NCBI GenBank assembly: GCA_947623455.1
Contig: OX392543.1
Coordinates: 17,110,757-17,174,756 of the forward strand
Length of the DNA: 64,000 nucleotides
Origin: Mimachlamys varia
Taxonomy: Eukaryota; Mollusca; Bivalvia; Pectinida; Pectinidae
Direction of reading: 5' to 3'
Below the pieces are notes generated by a model. The model searched no databases and was not told the origin of the DNA. It saw nothing but the letters and a program-made list of their open reading frames with translations. This document shows positions 57,801 through 60,800 of this stretch, in pieces. The first letter of the stretch is position 1. Each line of letters begins with the position of its first letter. A program made the position numbers and the translations under genes.

Positions 57801-60800
57801 CGATTTCTTTGTTGTCAAGGAACCACTTGACGGTGGCGCCTTCTTTGCTGACCTTGCAGACGAATTCTGCAGTCTCGCCCTCCATGATTGCGACATCACT
57901 GGGCGGTGAGGTGAACTCTGGTGGGAGTTCTGTACGAAAAGGAAATTATAAATTATTTGAAGATCTGACTTAAGAGGATACAAGGGATAAAAGCTGTACA
58001 AAACCCATTTTTTCAGTATGTAAGCATAAAGAATCAGTTTTCTCTGGATTCCACAAATAAAAAACACTTTTATATGAATTCCAGTAGATGACATCTATAC
58101 AGTTATCTTAACCAATGAAGAGATATGGCAATCTTGATTCTGGCAATCAGAATGACTTTTTTTCATGCAATCTTTGTACAATAATCTTTTAAATTGTTTA
58201 TTCTAGACATAAGTTTGAAGTAAAAGCAAGGATAATGCCTTTCATTAGCCCCACTCTCCCTGACAGCCTTCTGTTGAGCCACCTTGTGTCTGAAGCTCAC
58301 CTTGTACAAAGAGGGATGCGGTGGACTTTTTATCCTTGGCCTGGATGGTCACTTGTCCTTCATCTTCTACATGGATGTCCTCAATAATCAGTTTATGTAC
58401 ATGACCTTCAGACACCATTTTGACCTTGGCGTCCTCCTTGAGTTCCTCCTCATCCAAAAACCATGTGACCTTCTCAACGTCGCGGTTGATTTCACTAGTG
58501 AACTCTACGGTTGAGTGTTCCATCGCGGTGATATCTGCGAGAGGAATGCTGAACTCCACTGGGATTTCTGTCGCGGAGAAAAATCCACACCATTACTTCA
58601 ATTTTATAATTCAAATTCATAAATGTCTTTCATGATAAACTTCAACCCTTTTCATTCAGGACAATTTTTATTCAAATCCATTTTTACACAAAAAAAGTTT
58701 CCATGTATTGGATGAAAATGTCTTAATATGTCAGAAATCGAAACATACATAAGAATCTATTTTCAGATATATCTGTCCAAAAGATATTAAGTTATTTCAA
58801 AATAATGATTATCAGTTTAGTTTGTTCTGTTTTTATGTACTAACATATTCCACTCATGGGGGGAAAAAACAAACAAAAAAGTATTCATTTTCTTACTTGA
58901 TAAAATCCAAACTTTATCATAAGTTTTACAATGAATACAGACAAAATGACCTATGATCTTACCTTTGACCTTGAGGTTAGCAGAGCATGATTGGCCCTTG
59001 GTCTTGAAAGTGACAACACCGTTGTCAGCAAGGTCAAGGTCCTTTAAGTAGAGTTTGTGTACAAAGTCTTGAGAAACAAATTTGATGATGTCACTCTCGA
59101 CAAGTTCTTTGTCGTCAATGAACCATTGAACCTTGTCAACGTCGCGTTGGACCTCACACACGAAGGTCACAGATTCATGTTCGAATTCTTCCATGTCCTT
59201 CAGTGGTACAATGAATTGTACTGGGATTTCTGTAAAAATATTTAACATTTTGATAAATTTTCCATCTCCTATTAAGAAATTATATATATTGTGCATAATA
59301 GTCTAATAATTCATTGTTTCTATCCAAAATAGAATCACTTGATGACAATAAAATTAGGAAATGAATCGACTAGAGCAAATTTTACTTGAAATTCTATACA
59401 CAAAGTATATATCTTTACATAAAATCTTTTTTTTTACCATCAGTACATATTAAGCTGAACCATTGCCATAAAATTTTCTACAGTACTTTATGCTAACATT
59501 TCAATTTGTAAAGGGACACAACTCACCTGTTACGGTCAGCGTACATTCTGTAGAAACATCGCGGGCTTTGGCACTGATCTTACAAGTGTCGTCTGTTTTC
59601 AGGTCAAAGACTGTCAGCATGACCTGGCTGTTTTTGCGAGCGACCTTGTACTTCTTGTCGTTAGGGATTGGCTCGTTGTCGACCAACCAGACGATGTCGA
59701 CTTCTTCCACATTGATCTTCACTGTGAAAGTCGCATTAGTGTGCTCCACAGCCGATGTGTCCTCCAGGGGAATCAAAAACTCAACTGGCATCTCTGTAAC
59801 ACAAGTAAAATATGTCATGTTTACAGGTAACAGAAACACAGGTAAAATATATCATATTTACAGGTAACAGAAAGACAGGTGAAACATGTCATATTTACAG
59901 GTAACAGAAAGACAGGTGAAACATGTCATATTTACAGGTAAAAGAAACACAGGTGAAACATGTCATATTTACAGGTAACAGAAAGACAGGTGAAACATGT
60001 CATATTTACAGGTAACAGAAAGACAGGTGAAACATGTCATATTTACAGGTAACAGAAACACAGGTGAAACATGTCATATTTACAGGTAACAGAAAGACAG
60101 GTGAAACATGTCATATTTACAGGTAACAGAAACACAGGTGAAACATGTCATATTTACAGGTAACAGAAACACAGGTGAAACATGTCATATTTACAGGTAA
60201 CAGAAACACAGGTGAAAAATGTCATATTTACAGGTAACAGAAAGGTAAATCTTGGAGACATATAAAATGTACTATGGATTATACAGAAATCTTTAGAAAA
60301 GGGAATATCACAGAATATTCAAATCTTGTAAATTAAAATTTGTTGAAATTAAAAAATAAACAGATCTGCGAAAATAATAATGTCTGTAATAATACATCCA
60401 TATAAGATCTTAAATTAACATCGTCTTACCCTTTACAACGAGATTAGCGTCGGTGAAGAGTTTGGCATATGAACAGCTGACATTACAGGAGTCCTTTGGT
60501 TTACACTTGGTTACGATCAGAGTATGTTTTGTTTTTGCAATCTCGATCATGTATTTAGGATTGGCCTCGATTGGCTCCCCATTCACCTTCCAGGTTACCA
60601 GAACGTTTGCAACGCTGAACTCGCACTCAAATCTCGCCTCGTCCATCTCCATGACCTCAAGGTCGTGTAAAGGTGTAACGACCTTCCACTGCAACATACA
60701 AATAACACTAATGAAGGCATCACAACATCAAGAAATCGTGACAACTTATAAACATTGATGATATTTTGTGAAAATTATCATAAAAAACTTGTGACTTTCG

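Noticed and set aside
59796..60245. CRISPR-like look of regular short repeats
   Set aside because: Units are contiguous and nearly identical with no variable spacers, and the host is a eukaryote; it is a minisatellite.
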